A DNA stretch of 64,000 bases. Origin: Sitta carolinensis (taxonomy: Eukaryota; Chordata; Aves; Passeriformes; Sittidae). A model generated the notes under the pieces. That model did no database searches, was not told the origin of the DNA, and saw only the letters and a list, made by a program, of their open reading frames with translations. The DNA is taken from positions 17,650,501 to 17,714,500 of the forward strand of contig CM063283.1 of assembly GCA_032173965.1 (NCBI GenBank). The letters are read 5' to 3'. A program made the position numbers and the translations under genes. Below are positions 35,713 through 49,275 of the stretch, in pieces. Numbering within the stretch: the stretch's first letter is position 1; every line of letters starts with the position of its first letter.

Positions 35713-38700
35713 AAATTAACACTTGTTAATATAAACTATATCATGTGCTGCAAAAAGATTTTAAATTTGTGATTCTTTTGTATCTGGGCATAGACAATTT
35801 TTCCGCCACATACTTAACTAAGGATTATTTAGGAGACCAGTAAAAAGTTGGCTGACTTGATCTATTCTCTTCCTACTTCTTTCAGTAATAGCTAAAAAAT
35901 TATATCCATGCTACCTAAGGGTATGCTCAGTTATATGACCAGAACTGATCAATACTTGAACTGAAAACTTCTGGGAAACTGCCTCAGGGTTAGCTGCAGC
36001 ACTTAGGCTTTTCCTTCAGCAACAAGCCTGCAGTGCCAGAGACCAGTCCTTGGTGCTGGTGTAGGGGCACCAAGAATAGCGCCTGTCTGTCTTATCACCA
36101 GAGAGCACATCAAAGCTTCTTGAGCGCAAATGATTTAATATTGGTGCCCTGGCCAAAATTAAGCACAGTTGTTATTGAAGGTACTTCCCATCCTTCTGTT
36201 GGGTTTCAGCTTGTCAGAGCCTTCTTCCCCACAGTGGAAGGACCTCAGATTTACTCTTTAGACCTTGTTTCTAAACCAACCAACAAAATCAACCCGAAAC
36301 AAATCAAACCAGAAAGCCAATCAGGAAATCCCCCTCCATGGTTCTTTTAGAGGTGTCAGTCCTATGCAAGTCCTCTGAGAGAGGCAAGGGATCTGAAGGA
36401 GTGTGAACTGCACCTCAGCTGTTACCCATTCCCACCTAACCTTCTCCTGTGCCTTGTTTCTTTGGCTATTAGGGAAGCACTGCAGTGTACCTCTGGTGCA
36501 ATGCAGTGAAGTGACTCAGGGGAGCTGTGCTGGTCCAAAGCCGCTTATGGCAACCTAGAAGGCTGAGAACAATGATGCTTCAACCTTTTAATGAAAACCA
36601 AGTAAATCATTATAAAGATGCACTGCAGTACAACTGAGAAGCTTTGTTCTTCAAAAAACTGATGCAAAAAATCCTTCTTCCTTTAGCCCTGCTCTTTCAA
36701 ACACTTTGTCCAGAACTGTGATTTCTTTTGCTTCATCTTACATAACATGACAGAAGTGGAAATGACACCCCAGCCCTAGAAACTGAAATTGGTTTCCTGA
36801 AGAACATGTCTCAACTGACTTATTATGATTATAGATCATGGAAATTCACTGATTATTGCAAATGAGGAAAATACAGTAAGCTCCCACTGAAGGAATACAG
36901 TAGCTATAAACAGGCCAGCACAAGCAAATAAATGCACCCTGAGATAAACGTTTTGAAAGCAATGGAACAAGGAAGATATGAGAGGGACTAATCATTCACA
37001 GACAACAAACTATTTTATTTGGTCCATAATGAGGCATTTGAGGGTGTTTTAAAGTTTCAGATTGTCACTGAGTGAACTATTCTCCTATTAATCTGTTAGA
37101 GAATTGGTGAACAGCCACAAAAGGAGCAGCACATGCCTATGGCATTAGAGGGAAAATTGCCTTCAGATTATAGTAAAACTATTTTCCAAAGGCTGGAAGA
37201 ACACCCGAGAATACTACCTGTGCTGATAACACTATCTCTGCAAAGGAGAAAATGCTTAACAATTATCTACAACACCAAGAATGGCCACATTTTTCTGAGT
37301 GCCTCTATAAAAGCAGCCAGGGACCAGGTTTATGAGATACAAAGCAGCCAGGTAGAGAATTACCAAAAGAAAAAAAAAAAACCAAAAAACAGAGTATTAA
37401 TTTTGCCTGAGAAATGTTAGGGAAAGGGAAAGAAATGGAAGTTTTCTACATTTTATGCAGGACTTTTCTTTTTTATTTTGAACCTCAGCCCTCCTATATA
37501 TCCTTCTCCATGTCCAGGCACTTCTAGGGGTGTGCCTCTTCAGGGAGGAGGTAGATTGTCTGCTGTTATGTGGGTCAGTATGTCACACTGCATCAGACAG
37601 GCCAGATTATCCACAAGGCATTTTAATGAGTCTGTATTTTGTTCTCTTATCCTTGCACCATGTTGCAGAAGGTCTCTGCCTGCAAAAAAGCTGGGAGGGC
37701 ATGGAAGGGTTCTTCTGGAAAACACCTTAAAAATATTGTCTCTGTCACACCAAGACACACGCAGGTGTTACAGGCACACTGCATAGGGACTGCTCAAGGC
37801 CCAAGTAATGAAACTGGACTATTGAAAGGGAGCCCTTTCTGGATACATTGCACTTGGTAGAGGGGAAATAGCAGGTTATTTATTTTCCCCAAAAATTTTG
37901 ATGCCTGTGGACTTTGAGCAGCCATCACTAAGACACTGTTTACCCAGAATATATTTTGGTTCATACCTTGTGCCTAAAGTATTTCTAAACAAGAGAGAAT
38001 AAATTTTTGATGACAAAAAAAAAATACATTAGAGTTAATATAGATTAAATTTTGAGATAGGAACAAATAACAGACAAACACAGAGAGATGGCAAAAACCT
38101 GATGTGCAGTTTAAAAGTCTCTGGATAGAAACACAAATTTAAAGAAATAACCCAGTTTTCCTCTAAGTGATTGAAGAATGCCGATAGATCCCCATGACTT
38201 TCAGGTCACTATATCTCCATCTGCACAGGAAGGAAGTATACAAAGATATATGGGAATTGTCAATAGGGTAGGTGGAAGAGTCTATAGCCATACTGGCTGC
38301 TGAAATTGCCAATGCAGAAAAAAAATAATGGCAATGTGAAGGAGTAGAAAAATACCAAACAGTGGATACAGGCATACTCAAAAGAAACGGAGAGAATGTT
38401 GAAGAAATGCCTTTAAGTGAACTATGAGGCAGTACTTTTACTTTAAGGTATATTAGTCACGGCAGGCAAGTCAAATGCATTCAGGACCTTATCTATAAGG
38501 TCCTTATCTATAAGAGTGAGTAGAAAAAGAGTTTCCATTTGCATCTGTAGGCATGAAAATTCTTAAATGCTTTGTTTGATATATAAGAGAAGTATAGATA
38601 ACATATAACAAAGTTTTAGTAACATTTGTAAAAAAAGAATAGGTAGACACATGTTTCTAATATATGTGAACTGCTTTTTTCAAGTGCTGTTCAATGGTTT

Positions 38701-38919
38701 ATTAGTAGAAAACACACTCAGAAAACACATGATGATACCCAGTATTTTGTGTTTAGTTTTCAAATAGATTCAAGATTCATCAAAAAAAAGTAGTCTGATA
38801 ATGTGTCAGAAAATATCTGAAGAGATATCCAAAGTTTGAATATGTTCCTTTGTTTATTCAAAAAACCAAGACAAACCACTAAATATTTTGGATTCTGGAT
38901 GATAGTATGCTCTTTCAGG
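35713..38919. other. unique noncoding DNA
   Basis: No gene or dispersed repeat recognised. Frames at 36033-36350, 37133-37420 and 37478-37860 are open by chance as far as I can tell. A short A-rich tract lies near 37370-37387. Confidence 0.5.
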
Positions 38920-39440
38920 TACAAAGAAAGGCAACTGAAACAATGGAGGGAGGACTCAAAGAATCTCCTTTATGAGGGAAGACTGAAAAGACAGAAACTC
39001 TTCAATCTGAATTAAAAATAAAAATGACAATAGGCGAAATAAGATTAAAGCTCATTAAATAATTCAGGTGGTGGATCCTGCAATACTAGGAATAGGGAAT
39101 ACTCAGGCAATACAGAGTGGCTTAAAACAGGTGAAAATACTACCTCGTGTAGCAGAGAATCCTTGCTGTCAACCCTGAGGGAGCAGGTTCAGAGAAGGCT
39201 TAGATGAACAATAGAGCAGAGATCCAGAAATAGATGGATAAAAGGGCTTAGGCAGGGGTGCACCCTCTACCACACAGAACAGTTCTGAAGGCTGGATATG
39301 TACCAAGGCCTGGAACTGACTGCATGGAGTGCCCATTCTCCTGACCTTCCCCAAAATTGCCACTGTATCCAACTGCCACTGTTGGAGGTAGAGTCTGTGG
39401 CAGGATGGAGCCTAGGTCTGGCTCAGTGGGGCATCTCCTG
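38920..39440 (+). mobile_element. ancient CR1/L3-like LINE remnant
   Basis: Ordered resemblance to the 3' part of old amniote CR1-type elements: 'tacaaagaaaggcaactgaa' (38921), 'tcctttatgagggaagactgaaaag', 'aatactaggaatagggaa', 'agaatccttgctgtcaacc', 'tgagggagcaggttcagaga' then 'aggcttagatgaacaa', and finally 'ggaggtagagtctgtggcaggatgga' split at 39383-39410 with 'cctaggtctggctcagtgg'. It is heavily diverged, non-coding, and in a different subfamily from the other copies in the window. Confidence 0.6.
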
Positions 39441-39452
39441 TGGTGTTAAACT

Positions 39453-39512
39453 CTTCTAATAATAGATAAATTGATAGTTGATAATAGTGGCTTCTTCTAA
39501 TAATAGATAAAT
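39453..39512. repeat. short direct repeat, 19 bp, 22 bp apart
   Basis: cttctaataatagataaat occurs at 39453-39471 and again, exactly, at 39494-39512. Probably a local duplication. Confidence 0.9.
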
Positions 39513-41819
39513 GCAATTAAGAAAACAACCAACGCCCTTTATGTTTCTGTCTCTTTTTCTTCTCTTATTCTTTCCTACGCTGTTTGTAACAGTTCTAATA
39601 TTAAAACGTTATCACTATAAGCATTCCCAATTATTTCTTATTGTAATTATCAATTAATATTATTTGGAGTTATGCATATCAGACCCACCTCTCATTCCCA
39701 TTCTCCCTTGTGTGTTGATCGTTCAAAACCATGAACACTCACATGGCAAAAGAAGTGGCATGAAGGGACGTTGAACCCAAATAGCTTCCCATTATTTTTT
39801 TCTCTTTACCCAGAGACTTTCACTTCCAGAAAGATATTAGAGTGCAACTTCTCTCAGTCCTGAATGGCAGCCAGCTCAAAGGCAGACTGCTGCAAGTGTT
39901 TAATTGTTCCAACAGCACTAATCAGTAGATGAGGACGGGAGGTTAAGAAGGGTACCATGTTGGAATAAAATGAACAAATCCATTTCAAAGGTCTTGTATT
40001 GCTTCAAATTAGTCATGGAGAAGACAAAAAAAGACAGACATATAATAAATTTAACAATTGGAGAAAGCAATCAGAAAGGGTGTGTGACAGGATTGCAGAG
40101 AGGAAAGATGAATGAACTTTTTGGCAGTCGACTTCTGCACAAAACAGAGAATCATAGGGCTCTGGAGCCCTTTAACCTGTGCTACATGTGGTAACTGTTT
40201 GGTTTAAGGAAGATTTTCTTCCTAATTTAACAATTAATCCTTGATGAGACCCTGGCAAGGCAGATGGCTTTTTAAGCTGTGGTATAGAAAAAGTTGTTCT
40301 GCAGTAAAAGCAGCAATCCATGAAACTATTACATATTTCCCAACCCACCCTATGTTATTTTTTAGTAAGACTGCTTTTCTGTGTAATTCTTGTTTTTGTC
40401 TTATGATTCTTCACTTTTTTAAATTTATTTTTTTTTTTTTTATCCAGCAACTAATTTTTTCAGTAAGACAGAATCAGAATAAGAGTTTCAAAACCCTTCA
40501 CTTCTCAAGGCAAGGAATTAGAGAATGTATGTTCCTGGGAAAATCAGGGATAAAAAGACTGGATTGTGGATTCTTTTGAAAAAAATCAGTGCAAACTAGT
40601 CTTTAAAAGGCACAAATGCTTTTTTTTCCTTAATGCAGACATATGCTATAAATACAAATCAATAAGATACCAATCTCTCCTCTGGCCAAAGCCAGATGTA
40701 CCTATAATGTGTGAAAGGAGATTCCATGTTCCTTATCTTTCTTCCTTAGCTGTTGTGGCCATCTGCACATCTTACTTGCCAATGGGAACTGAAGCCAGTA
40801 GAACTTCACAGCTTACTGCTTTGAAGATGTCAGTAAAGCAATTCAGGGAGATTTCAATTAAAAATAATTGAAAAAATTAATCATATTTGGATACTACAAG
40901 TCAGAAATTCAAAGCTTTTCATTTTTTTGGAAGGACTGCTATTTTATAGTGCTATAATGTTTATTGTTAGCTTTCTGTGAGGAATTCCAGGGGCCTGGAC
41001 TTCTATAAAAGAACATGTCAGAGTAGTTAGACATTGTGCTTAGCATCACTGTCATGAAGTCCAATAGCAGTTGGTTGTATTTACTTTATTTGATCAGGAT
41101 GTAAAAAAATTATTAATGCCTGATAGGCATAGCAATTATACATGGAGCCAGTTCATGTTACATGAGCCATGGTAGACTTTAGGATTCCTGAGGCATTCCC
41201 TATATGGACTTTCTTGATTAGCTGACAGAATGTTCAAATAAAATAGAACCATTTAATGAATTTTAGAAGAAATAAAAACATACTGTCCTCTGATCATTGA
41301 TCAAGTAGAGTTTCTAATGAGTCCTGTGAATAAGTCAAACTGTCCCAAAATTCATACTAAGAAAATTAACTCCTGAAACTGGAAAATACAGCAAGCTCTG
41401 TTGAGGATTTGGTCTAATCTTCTTGGCACGTTGCCATGCTAACCCAGCTGTGATGCTCCTGCATCCAACCAGCAATCTCTGCCCTGCTTCACTCTGCATA
41501 GATACCAGCTTGCTCAGGCTGAGCTCAAGATCTGTTCACCATGCTCCATTACACAGCTGGAAAGATGCCTCCCATCTCTCCCACATAATAAGAAGTTATG
41601 CTGTGCCACTGGGTTTGTCAGAAACTGAGAAGAAAGCCAGATTCTGCATCATCTCCAGGCCTTTTAGAGCCCTGATAACCAGTCCACTGGGAGCTTCAAC
41701 ACCTTGGCAGCTTATGGACCAGTATGGATGAGTTGCTACTGAACAGGTAACTCCTGCTTAAATCTCTGAAGGACCAGGGAGCAGCATTCAAAATTTGTGC
41801 CCTGTGTCCTTTTAGGAAA

Positions 41820-41837
41820 AGAGACATATATGTCTCT
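41820..41837. repeat. 18 bp perfect palindrome
   Basis: AGAGACATATATGTCTCT reads identically on both strands. It is followed by further TA-rich sequence (ctatatatgtgtgtaa). Function unknown. Confidence 0.85.
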
Positions 41838-44800
41838 ATATATGTGTGTAACCCTCTCCAGGGGCTGGTTATAAGGAAGTCAGATGAATACAAATGGATA
41901 TGTGCAAGCTCATGTGTCACTCAGGTCTGATCCGTTCTCCTTGTCACAGAGACAGAAGCTAGATGGTAAGAGGCACAGACTTCACTGGCAGCTGGTCACC
42001 TCCAAGGTTTCCCCTTCAATCCACAGACACATCAGAGCTCTCAAACATGTGAAGAGCAATTTCCTTTATTAAGAAATGTACAATACATTGATTTGTTTCC
42101 ATGCTGGTACAATCTCTAGGATCCAGCCTAAGGTTAGTATGCATAGATTCCTTTAAGATCTTTATTTATACTTCCTCTCTCCTTTACACAGTCTTGTCTC
42201 TGCTTGGCCCTGTGCAAGGCATGAAGATTTGCACTGTGCAAGGTGAAGCAAGGACCACAGTAGAGCAGGGACAATCAGAGCTGCACTTCTCATCACAGCA
42301 AGGGATGAGACCTGCAGATGGAACCTGTCAGTCTCTGAAAGGTTGCAGTCACAATGGAATTATTTTCTTTAAAGAAAAGGCATGAAAAATATTTTACGTT
42401 TTCAGTTAAAACTAGGTCAAGTTAAATGCATGGGAGGATGCTGCTTAGAATCTGTATTTCTCTGGACTTCTACTTTCTGATGCCCAGCTTGATTTGATCA
42501 GTCTTCAGATTCATCATTCAGATAACAGAAATGCTCAGTCAGGACTGCACCAGAAACAGAAGATTCCAGGGGATTACATAATACAATTTATATTATATGA
42601 AAATACCATTGTATAATGTCATTATTAGTCAATGAATTTAGAGAAGTTTAGAACACCGACAGCCTTTAGGTTTATCTTCTACTTGCTGTTGAACAGAAAA
42701 TGTTCAACAACAAGAATCAAGAATGTAATTTTAATTGAAACTTTCCTTCTCTTGGAATTCTAAGCAAAGACAAATCTTCAGAAATTCAAGGTTCATTACT
42801 AAGTTTCCTCAGCAAAATTAGAAAACATGATTCCTATAAGTTAACTTACATCATCCATAAATATTAATGGGAATTCACTTTTAGTATTATTCAGCTGCTC
42901 TATCTGTTTAGCTCTTGCTAAAATAATTTCTGTTCTTGGTCATCCAGAAAGAGTTTTCACCACTGGCATACAGGAATTTTCATAATTTTTGGGATTTGGG
43001 GGTTGTGTTTGTCCTGAGGCTTTGAACATTTTTTATAGTTTCTGTGAGTGACTGCTGAAATTATGTGTTTGAGTAATTTCCTCGTGGAGTAACAATTTTA
43101 TTATCCCTTTAAAAAGCTCCACGCTTGTGATGTTTATACTCATTTAGGCTAACAGACTATTAGAGAAGAAGAGTTATTGATCTCAGAAGACATTTTTCCT
43201 GTTAACTGTGCACTTCATTTTACCTTTTCCTCTTCAGCAATGGCTGCACCCCAAAACAGTATTTTGTCACCTTTATTTGGTTCATGTGTGAATTGTTTTT
43301 TGGGGAGAAAGCAAAGCAAGGGGAAAGATAGAGAAAAATTAATCCCAGATAAATCACACTCATTTCAAAGGGGTTTGACAAATGAGCCACAAACATTTCT
43401 GTCTGATGGGCTCTGTCCTGGGCCAGTTCCTCATGTCAGAGCAAGCTGCAAGCTGGCTGTGCTGGCTGCACCTTGAAGCTCCCAGAACAAGCACAAGTGG
43501 ATATTCTCCAGACTTTAAGCACGGGAGGGCTGCAGGCGTTTGCCACAAATTCTTTTCCTGTGCCAGTGGGAGTCACACAAGACTTCTGCAGACAGCTTAT
43601 ACTGCACCCAGGGAAAGCAGGAACAGCATATCAAAGGAAATAATACCAAATTCCTCTTACGCTATTTCTTTCCTCTCTAGGAATGATATTCATGAAGGGA
43701 TTATTACTTTCCTCCTGTCTCCCCTCTGTGTACTCTGTGGTCTGCATGACACATCACCAGTCAAGGACTGGCTTTGTTTTTTGAGCAGGCTCTTGCTTAG
43801 TGACTTCTGCAATTCTTTTCACTTTAGTTGAGCTAGTACCTGCTATTCTAAAAAATGAATTAAAATACAGTTTTGAAAAAAAATAATATTCAGCATCCTA
43901 GAATGAGGTACGTTAGACTGTGGAATCATCTCTTGGGGATATGGTGGAAATGACTTTGCTTGCAACTTATAGAATTGCTGAAACAAAACACTCAAAATTA
44001 TAAAGTAAAGAGCAATTGAGGGTTTTTCCCATGGACTAAACTTGGATTTAGCAGACATGGTAGGTCAGTGCAGGCATTTTTGATTCTTTCTTTTTCTTCC
44101 TTCCCAGCTATAATGATGTGTAAACAAGGAACAATTTTATTTTTTTTTAAATATAAAAGTTAATCAAAAATCCACAGAAAATCACTTATTCTAGGGAATA
44201 TATTTTCCCATGGTTTAATTGAAACTACTGTCCACTACATTTCTGCAACATGTTCCAAGTCACCTTTGTCATGGATTAACCCTTATTTGCTTTAAGGAAG
44301 CATCTTCTTTGAAGTGGATATTCTCCAGACCTTAAGTAACATATCTTGCCTCACATATCTGTAATTTCCAAAAATTTTGTTAAAACACACATTCTTTTTC
44401 TGACTTAGTTATTATTTGTCACTGTTTCCCCATTCACAAGCTACATTAGATTTAGGTTTGCACTAGCAAAACCCATAATGCAAGCTAATGCAACCCCATG
44501 GAACATGCCATAGCATCTCTTCATCCAAAGCTACACTGAGAATGCTATGTCCTTCTATCTCTTCATATAAATCACAATGAAACAAGTTATGGAATATGCA
44601 TGTAAACTCAAATAGTCCTGTAAACATGAAGGAAGTGACTTTTATGCTGTTTTAAATGTGGAAGTAATATGAAATGTCCATGGTACATCAGGAAAAGCCA
44701 GGCTATAGGAGTTTCTTTCATTTGCCTGGGTAAAATGTGATAAATCATATATTCATTATTTGAAGGTAAAGCCAGAGTAAAATTCTATTTAAATGCAAGT

Positions 44801-46086
44801 GGATACTTATGGAAGTTATTGCATTCCTCTACTTCTCATCTACACTGTTATATAAGAGAGAAAAATCAAAGCAAGTCTTGGGAGCAAGTCCTTCCCTGTA
44901 ATTTTTTTTCCATTGCAAATACACTACAGTCCACTGAGCACCGTGAGGCTGCCACAGCTGCAGTGTCTGGCATTTATCTGTGAAAAATTTGAAGTGTTAG
45001 ATGAAATCTTTGGTTAGTTCTGTTTTACAGAACTTGTGACTGTAACAAAGTGAACTAACCCAAGATTTTTAAAATATAGATGACAATGGCTAGCTGCATA
45101 AAAAGATTTACGTCTGATTTTATAGCTGATTTCAGGCTGTGCTTGTCTTTAATCTCAGGTGGAAAGATATTGGACCCTCTGGGAAATAAAATACATAAAT
45201 ATGAGAGAGAGCATATATTTAAGTGCTTATCTATGGGCCTGTAAATATGATGGGAACAGAACAGCTGGGATACCGGATTTGTTCTTTTAAGGGTTGGCTG
45301 AAAAGGAGATCTCTTTGCTCTTCCCATTGATTCAATTTCAAGAACATATCATTGCATGAATTTATTTCTGGGATAATCAGTGACTGTCACGAATATCTGT
45401 AATGAACTTACATATCCTTGAGATGAATTTAAGGAGGCCTGGATCAGTCCCAACAATGTAAGAGTCATCTTTTAATAACTGATCTCCTGTACATGTGGAA
45501 CTGACAAACCTGCATGAGTGGTAGGTCAAATTCCCCATTCCTCATCTAGGGATCATTTTAAGGTTTTTAATCACTCTTTTTAAGCCTGAGCTTCACATTT
45601 GATTTGCTTTCAAGCTCCCTACTGTATCTGGTCTTCCCATGGGCTTTTGGTTTTTATTTTCATTTGGTTTCAACAGATGTTATTTACTGCTATTTCTCTC
45701 TGTTTTGGAAAGGATTTATCATTGAGATGTATTTTCATTTTAGTGCACAAATACATTAAATCCAGGCATGAAGCCTGACCAAAACAGCTGGAAAATGACA
45801 CTGAAATTAAGGCTATAGTGCTGCTTCTCTAATCTGCTGAGCAGTTTATATAAATGCAGTTTAAATAAAATGAGTCTGCAAACAGAAAAGCTTAAAGGAT
45901 ATTAAATCCTGGCTTTATAAATGATGGTCAAGCCAGCAGGAACCACCCCATAGTGTGTAATCTTTTTCTTTCATGTAGCAAGGTTACCTCACAAGCTTTT
46001 TGGAGTAAACTTAATTAAAGCCAGTGGAGAGAAAATGCAAAAGGGGAATGACAATAGATTTTACTTCAGAAATCAAGTGTATTTAC

Positions 46087-46087
<1 letters not shown>

Positions 46088-46117
<30 letters not shown>

Positions 46118-46143
46118 TGTATGTATGTATGTATGTATGTATG

Positions 46144-46206
<63 letters not shown>

Positions 46207-46214
46207 TTATCTAT
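46088..46214. repeat. compound (TATG)n(CTAT)n microsatellite
   Basis: About 14.75 TATG units (46088-46146) switch without interruption to 15 CTAT units (46147-46206), then one TTAT and one CTAT. The three frames open across it encode Y/V/C/M and I/Y/L/S runs and are artefacts. Confidence 0.98.
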
Positions 46215-48629
46215 CGGCTAGGGATATGTTTCCTAGTCTTAGTGGGAGAAAGGTTAATTTCTTTTTTGTCTTTCCCTAGGATATTTACACTCACACATGC
46301 AATCATAGAGTGCAGAGAGAAGGTGGGGATAAGTGGATTCTTCCCTTTTCCTGGGAGAGCTCACTGAATAATAAAAGTTTTTGAAAGGACAGAATATGCT
46401 ACACATGTTAGCAATGAGTTTGTCTATGTTCCTAACATTTCTATACAGTTGTAATTCATGCATTCAATAAAATATTGATCTCTATTTCCACAGTTCTATT
46501 GTGTAGTAAAAATCTTAATCAAATCTAAATTAAACACTTCTGCAATGGGTTGGAGACTGCATGTCATTTCTTGCCCTGGTGGAAAAGCTTTGTGCCATCC
46601 CATCTGCTGTTCCAAATGCCAGACTTCAGAAATATCACTAAATGGGAGGGCTGTTGTAGAGAAGTACTTGCTATTTTATTTTAGATTCTGTTTTGCCTGG
46701 TAAAACATCCCCTTATCTGTTTGTATCACTGAGCTGTTGCTGAGCTACAGGCCCAAGTCTAATCTCGGATTGATGAAATGCATCCAACATGACATTTGAC
46801 TCAAACTGCTCATAAATAATAATAATACTACTTTACATTTATATAACCCTGTTCAGCAAGAGCTCTCCCAAAAAGCCTTTTTGACCTCCAATTTATCTAT
46901 TGTGACTCTCAGTGAATTAGAGACAAGCGTAATGCTCTCTACTTCACTACCACACACAACGTGGCAATAGCTGTGAAACAAATTACATTTGTGATGAGAA
47001 TTCAGTCATCTTAGCTACGTGATGTTCAATAATCCATCCCAGCAGAGATCACCTGTAACATTATCAGTGTCTCAGTGGTTCAGACAGCTGTCAACTGTAT
47101 AAAAAGCTCACTGCCCAATAAGTATTGCCCCTTTCTTCCAAATCTGGCATCTCTAACCCTCAAATAACTACACAGACCTTAGCTCAACAGAATTTACTCC
47201 AGAGAAAAAGGATACTTTTAAGTGTAGGAGTTTACAATTCATTGTAAATTCATTCACATACCAAACCCCGAAGTTTCATGAATTCTAAAAAATTAAGTTC
47301 CTGGAACTATTCTGAATTTAAGGTGCGTGTGCCTCAATCCTAACCAAACCAAAACATTCATATATACCACCATGGAACTGTCACATTAAAAAGGTTGTGT
47401 AGGTCGTATCAAAACAGGGTTTTGTTCTGCTTGAAGTCAGGATTTTTTTCCACTTCACCTTACAGAATATATTTTCAAAAGCCTCTAGGCATCAAACAAT
47501 TCAGATAGGGATTTTCAGATTCATATGTTGTGTCTATTGCAGCTTGAAGCTTAAATCCCATGAATAAAATTGCTTTGGATAAATCGTAAAGGCTGGCTTT
47601 AGCAATCTGCCAAAGCACAGCATTTATCTACATATCTAAAAAACTCACTGTGAGATATTTTCACACTGCCTCTGCTGAGAGCAGAGGTAGATTGCCTCCC
47701 AAAAGAACAGAATTTAGCCAATGGGGCACTTTTAATTCTGTGTAAAACATCCTTCTTTGATTAATAGAGAGTACGATGATTTTTAAATAATTTTCAATTA
47801 CTTATGCAACTTTAAAATGTCTTTATGGCTCAAAGACTATGCCATCAACAGTCGAAGATAAAGCTGGCAATAACACATGGAATACATGGTAGTGGAAAGA
47901 GAACACACTAACTTGGAGCTTGAAACTCTTAGCTGCTATACATGACATTCAACTGTAAATTCCTGTTCTCAACTTGCAGTGGGAGCCCATGGATTTTAGC
48001 TATTTTGGTGTCATTTTTTCTCATTTGGTTTTACTTTAAAATTTTAAAGATGCTTCTTGTTAATCCATTTTAGCTGTATTCCCATGAATCGATTATACAT
48101 CACCTTGTTCTTAGCAAAAAGGCTATTGTGATCAGCAATTATCAAAAGTAAACAGGATGCTGATTTTATCATACATTACATGTGGAATCAATAGTGTGAG
48201 AAAAAGTCCAATGAACCAGTGATTTTCTCTTTATTTTTTAGCCTGTCTCTCTGTATTGTACTGTCTTTCTTGTTTACTCACCTGGTGATACCCTTGCCCC
48301 CAAACCAAAACATTTCCCATTTCTGTTTTGTGTCTGCATGTCACCACTGGAGAACTCAGCTATGTATTTGCTATACAAGGACAACAGTTTTCAAATCTGC
48401 ATTTAGACTAAAGCCTCAGATAGAATTAAAAGTCTTACGGTGTTCTAGCTCTAACAGCAGATATCCCATAAACTCAGTTAAGTTAAATGCATTCTATACA
48501 CCCTCTTTGCAATCTGGCATCTGATAACCCTTTGGTTTCAGTTTGATAAGTCAATGATTGATCTTGTAACCTAAGTGTGAACTGCTCATTTCTACCTTCC
48601 TTACCTGTGAAATAATCACAGGAAAATGT
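46215..48629. other. unique noncoding DNA, possible conserved element near 46690-47140
   Basis: No gene recognised. 46690-47140 is repeat-free, apart from a short AAT run near 46815, and looks like conserved noncoding sequence by texture only. A hairpin with an 8 bp stem lies at 47669-47687 (CCTCTGCT / AGCAGAGG). Confidence 0.45.
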
Positions 48630-49275
48630 GTTTGGGAGCAGCCTTTAGGAGAAGGACTTGGGGGTGCTGGTGGATGAGAAGCTTAACACGACCCCAGCAA
48701 TGTGCACAGCCCAGAAAGCCAAACATATCCCAGGCTGCATCCAAAGCAGGGGACAGCAGGACAAAGGAGGGGATTCTTCCCTCTGCTCTGCTCTCGAGAC
48801 CCGACCTGGAGCTCTGGGGTCCCAACACAGGAAAGTCATGGACCTCTTGGAGCAGGTTCAGAGGGCTGGAGCAGCTGTCCTATGAGGGCAGGCTGAGAGA
48901 GCTGGGGTTGTGCAGGCTGGAGAAGTGAAGGCTCCAGGGAGACCTTAGAGACTGTTGGTTACTGAAATGAACCTGAGAGAGAGCTGGAGTGGGACATTTT
49001 ACAAGGGACAGGAATGGCAGGACAAGACAGAGTGACTTTAAACTGAAAGAGAATAAGTTTAGATTAGATATCAGAAAGAAATTCTTTACTGTGAGAGTGG
49101 TGACATTGTCACAAGCTGCCCAGAGAAGCCATGGATACCCCATCCCTGGAAGTGTCTGAGTTCAGGTTGGGTGGGGCTTGGTCTAGTGGAATGTGTCCCT
49201 GCCCCTGGCAGGTGAATTGGAAACTAGATGATCTTTAAGGTCCTTTCCAACATAAACCATTCTATGATTCTGTGA
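48630..49275 (+). mobile_element. CR1: CR1 LINE fragment with ORF2 C-terminal remnant
   Basis: A plus-strand CR1 copy of about 650 bp. The 5' part translates to KDLGVLVDEKLN (about 48651-48690), the conserved 'EKDLGVLVD' block near the C-terminus of the CR1 polymerase ORF, followed by a frameshifted and stop-bearing remnant. Further on come 'ggcaggctgagagagctgg', 'gtgcaggctggagaagtgaa', 'agatatcagaaagaaattct', 'gaaactagatgatctttaa' and 'ggtcctttccaacataaacc', ending 'attctatgattctgtga' at 49259-49275. The 3' end is intact and the 5' end truncated. Several overlapping frames at 48616-48928 derive from it. Confidence 0.93.

Larger units (their letters stand above)
39441..46087. other. unique noncoding DNA
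   Basis: About 6.6 kb with no recognisable dispersed repeat or gene. A 149-codon frame at 43382-43831 and a 112-codon frame at 40241-40579 lack any family signature and carry no supporting splice or poly(A) context that I can see. Confidence 0.5.

Noticed and set aside
43382..43831. 149-codon plus-strand open frame, with overlapping frames nearby
   Set aside because: The conceptual peptide has no recognisable domain, and overlapping frames are open too, as expected from a stop-poor patch.
46024..46367. Open frames encoding YVCM and IYLS repeats
   Set aside because: They are translations of the compound tetranucleotide microsatellite.
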